From Alligator mississippiensis (Eukaryota > Chordata > Crocodylia > Alligatoridae), in the NCBI RefSeq assembly GCF_030867095.1, contig NC_081828.1:1317001-1381000 (forward strand): a stretch of 64,000 nucleotides of DNA. The letters run 5' to 3'. A program made the translations under genes and the position numbers. Below the pieces are notes generated by a model. That model saw nothing but the letters and a program-made list of their open reading frames with translations, did not search any database and was not told where the DNA came from. Positions within the stretch are counted from its first letter, which is position 1. The number at the start of each line of letters is the position of its first letter. This document shows, piece by piece, positions 61,260-64,000 of this stretch.

Positions 61260-64000
61260 GTGTGTTTTAGTTTCTTATTCATTCACTTTCCGTTCTCTCT
61301 CTTTCTCTTTTTAATTCAATTTAAACCTATTTTTAGCTTTCCGTTGACAACGTTTTTTTCCTTTTAGTTGAATATCGAGTTTCTCCATCTGTTTCCGTGG
61401 AAGTTGAAAACAAAACCTTCTCCTTTTAGTCCTGGGGTCACGCCAGCCCTGGGGCAGCCCTGGCCCTGCCAGCCCCCCTCATCGGCCTCGGGGGGGGTCG
61501 CCCCCGGGCTGCCGCTGCCACCTCCGCACTTGGCCTGCAGAAGGCCGGGGCACCAAACGGGCTCTCTCTGCTCCTCCAGCCTCAGCTCTGCAATGGCCCC
61601 GCGGGGCTGGGGCACCTGCTGTGCCTGCTGGCCCGTGCGGCAGGACAAAGCTGGCTTCGCTGGCAGCTGGCACTCCCACGCACTGCTTTGGGTGGCTTTT
61701 GGCCAAAAGGCTGGTCCCAGGCTGCGTGGCCAGCAAGGCAGCCCCTCTCCGTGCCCACAGGCAGCAGCCACCGGGGTTAGGTCGGAGCCACCGGGCGCTG
61801 GGAGCGGGACATCTGGGGTTCCTCGTGTTCCTCGCCAGGCCCTGGATGCGTGAGGCTGGCCCACACATCAGGGGCCCCTCGGAGAGCCGTACAGTCCCGC
61901 ACCCAGCAGCCGGTCTGCTCTGAGCAGGTGCCTCTCACCCCACGGGCCGGCTCCGAGGTCCCAAGCGATCCTGCGGCACCGCCGCCTGAACGCTGACACG
62001 ACAGGTGGGCCAGGCACTGGCCGAAGCAGGGCTGTGCAGAGACTGTGTCCGGAGGAGCTGCCTGGCTCCTCTGCTCCCGCAGGCTTGGTTTCCTCACCAG
62101 GAGGGCAGAGATGGCCTCTGTGGCTGGGGCACGTGCTGGCCGCCTCGCTTCCAGGCCACACGGGCAAGGCCGGAGCGCGGGGTGGAGGTTTCTGCGGCTG
62201 GGAGCAGGCGGGGGCTGGTTATGTGGTGTGTGTACAGACGTCTGCGGATGGGTGCAGGATTTGCATCTTGGCCGCTGACCTGCCAGGAAGGCTCTGGCAG
62301 GACGGGCTGCTTGCAGCACCTCCCCAGGGTGCTGTTGTTGTAGCACGGGAGTTGGCTTAGGCGTCTGCTGGCTCAGGGAGCCCGTCAGGGTACTGGCTGA
62401 TATATCCAAGCATCCGGGCGTCTTGACTCCTGCCCCAGCCTGGCACGACAGCACGATGCTTCCAGAGCCGCCAGCGTGGGGCTGCGCTGCATCCCGGGGC
62501 GCTGGCCTGGGTGTTGTGGCTGCGGGACTGGGCGGGACGTGGCTCTGATGGGCTGAGGGCATGCAGCGGTGCTAGGGGTCGTGGCAGCGCAGCCTGGCTG
62601 CCTCGGGGGCACCGGCCGCCCACCGCTGTCCAGTACTGGGGCCAGGTGGGGCCGCGCCTGCTGGCTTGTCACTTGTCGCCTCTGGTGCGGGGTGTGCTGA
62701 GGCCTGCCCTGTCTGGGGAGCGCAGGGGTGCCCGGTGCCCATCCGTCCGTGTGCTCGTTGTGCTGTGCTGTGCTGGTGCTGAACCCTGGCCTGTGTGTGG
62801 CTGAGGGGCTCGTCTGCGCTGCCGGGGGCGCGAGGCAGGCCGGCCTGTCCTGCACTGCTCCCAGCTAGACGCAGCTCCACCCTCTCCCGGGAGACCCCCG
62901 TGCAGCCGTGTCTGCTCCCGGCTGCAGCTGCCCCAGTCTCTGCCCCCCTCCTGGGTCCAGTGTTGCCAAGCCGCGCATGGGAGCCTTGTAGCTCGGGGGG
63001 ACGGTGCGGGCTGGAGCCCTGGGCCCAGCCAGCATCTCTGGGCTTGGGCTGGTTCGTAGGCAGAAGCTCCTGCGCCCGCGCGGTCTCTGGTCTTGGTGAG
63101 AGGTGCAGGGAGGTGAGGGCAGGGGGTGCAGTGTCCGGTGGCATCTCTTGGAGGAGCGCTGAGCTGTCCCGTGGTGGCGGAGGCTGTCGGGACCAAGGCA
63201 GGTCTTTGTGGGCTTCAGGCCTGCTCCCTTCTGCGAGTCGCTATCCCCCTCTAGTGGCGTCCGGCCCCTGCAGCCTGGAGCTGCCGGGACCGAGCAGGAG
63301 TCGGCGCCGATCAGCTACCTGGCATAGCCCGAGTGTTCAGACCTGAGCCGCTCCAAGGGCTCCCCGTGCCCGCCGGCTGGCAGAGCCAGCTGTTATTGCC
63401 CAGGGGCCGACCCCCACTGGAGCCTCTGAACTGTTTGGACAATGGTTGGTGGCCTTCAGAAGTCGCTGCCCTTTCCTCTGGGTGTCCCTCGGGCGTGTGC
63501 GGCAGGGGCTGACGGCAGCACCGCAGGTGCCACGTGTCTCTCACGGGCACCGCCTGCTCCCTGCCGGCCAGTGCCCCTCTGCTGCTCGTGCCAGGAGCAG
63601 GGATGTTGCTCTCCTGGTCAGCGCTGCCCATGGCCAGGCACTGCTTGCTCCCACGGCAAATGTGCGTGGGCTCTGCTGCTGGTCCCCGTGCGTCCTTCAT
63701 TGTAGCTCTTCCTCCCCCGCCATCGTGCTCTTCCTCCAGACAGAAGGCCAAGGCCAGGCCTCCCGCAGCCCAACCTGGAGCTGAAGGAGCTGCTCTGCAC
63801 GGAGGAGGCTGAAATCCCGTCCTGAGGCCTGGACGTCGCTGCCCAGGGACGTCCCAAGGAGATGCGGGTACGTGGCAGTGGGATGGAGCATGACCCCATC
63901 CGCGCTGGCCCGTGCCATCCAGGAAAGGGCACTCACTCTGGAGCAAGACTGGAGATCAGCAAGACTGTCAGCCCCTGCTCTGACGCTGCCCGGCGCCAGC
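61260..64000. other. IPO13: IPO13 intron 15, right edge of window
   Basis: The next exon (ALKRKPDLFLCERLDVKAVF in human) is not found before 64000, so this intron exceeds 2.7 kb. It starts AT-rich to about 61430 and then returns to GC-rich. A CTCF-like motif may lie near 63245. Nothing else was recognised. Confidence 0.6.
63244..63260 (-). promoter_or_regulatory. possible CTCF-like motif
   Basis: On the minus strand GCCACTAGAGGGGG is close to the CTCF core CCASYAGRKGGCRS. There is no supporting context, so confidence is low. Confidence 0.3.

Noticed and set aside
1-64000. CRISPR arrays, operons or bacterial features
   Set aside because: Spliced vertebrate genes, CR1 LINEs and CpG islands show that this is animal nuclear DNA. 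No regularly spaced short direct repeats of CRISPR type were seen.

Overview
The window is vertebrate nuclear DNA, most likely from a crocodilian such as an alligator. This rests on the CR1 LINE subfamily with its 8-bp TCATAGAT-type tail, the sauropsid repeat content, and high GC with strong CpG islands. It covers the conserved block ST3GAL3 - ARTN - IPO13, all on the plus strand, in the same order as on human chromosome 1p34. Assignments come from recalled protein sequences; no database search was run.

Layout. 1-31887 holds the 3' part of ST3GAL3: two coding exons (7668-7814 and 31798-31887) separated by a 24-kb intron. A 3' UTR follows, with a likely poly(A) signal at 34707-34712. The ARTN CpG-island promoter starts almost at once (about 34740-36130). 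ARTN is complete for coding sequence: three coding exons between 37770 and 38983, 236 residues, and an AU-rich 3' UTR ending near 39386. Only about 570 bp separate the ARTN poly(A) signal from the IPO13 start codon at 39956. That gap holds a CTCF-like motif, a ZNF143-type motif and a poly-C 5' leader. IPO13 then runs to the right edge; 15 coding exons (residues 1-805 of about 960) are present and the last exons lie outside.

Mobile elements sit in introns. The most notable is a whole-looking LTR element at 8636-15693, antisense in the last ST3GAL3 intron. It has two 968-bp LTRs that differ at only two positions, a perfect 5-bp target duplication, a tRNA-Leu primer site, a polypurine tract, and two long overlapping reading frames. 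In its Pol the integrase precedes the reverse transcriptase, the mark of Gmr1-like Ty3/gypsy elements. Its Gag capsid resembles the host SCAN domain and carries a SAP-like N-terminus. The intron also holds two CR1 copies of one subfamily in opposite orientation, older CR1 pieces, a hAT-type MITE and an unclassified two-copy repeat.

The genes are functionally unrelated: ST3GAL3 is a Golgi sialyltransferase, ARTN a secreted GDNF-family neurotrophic factor, and IPO13 a bidirectional nuclear transport receptor. What links them is compact spacing, so 3' end formation, insulation and promoter signals lie within a few hundred bases of each other.
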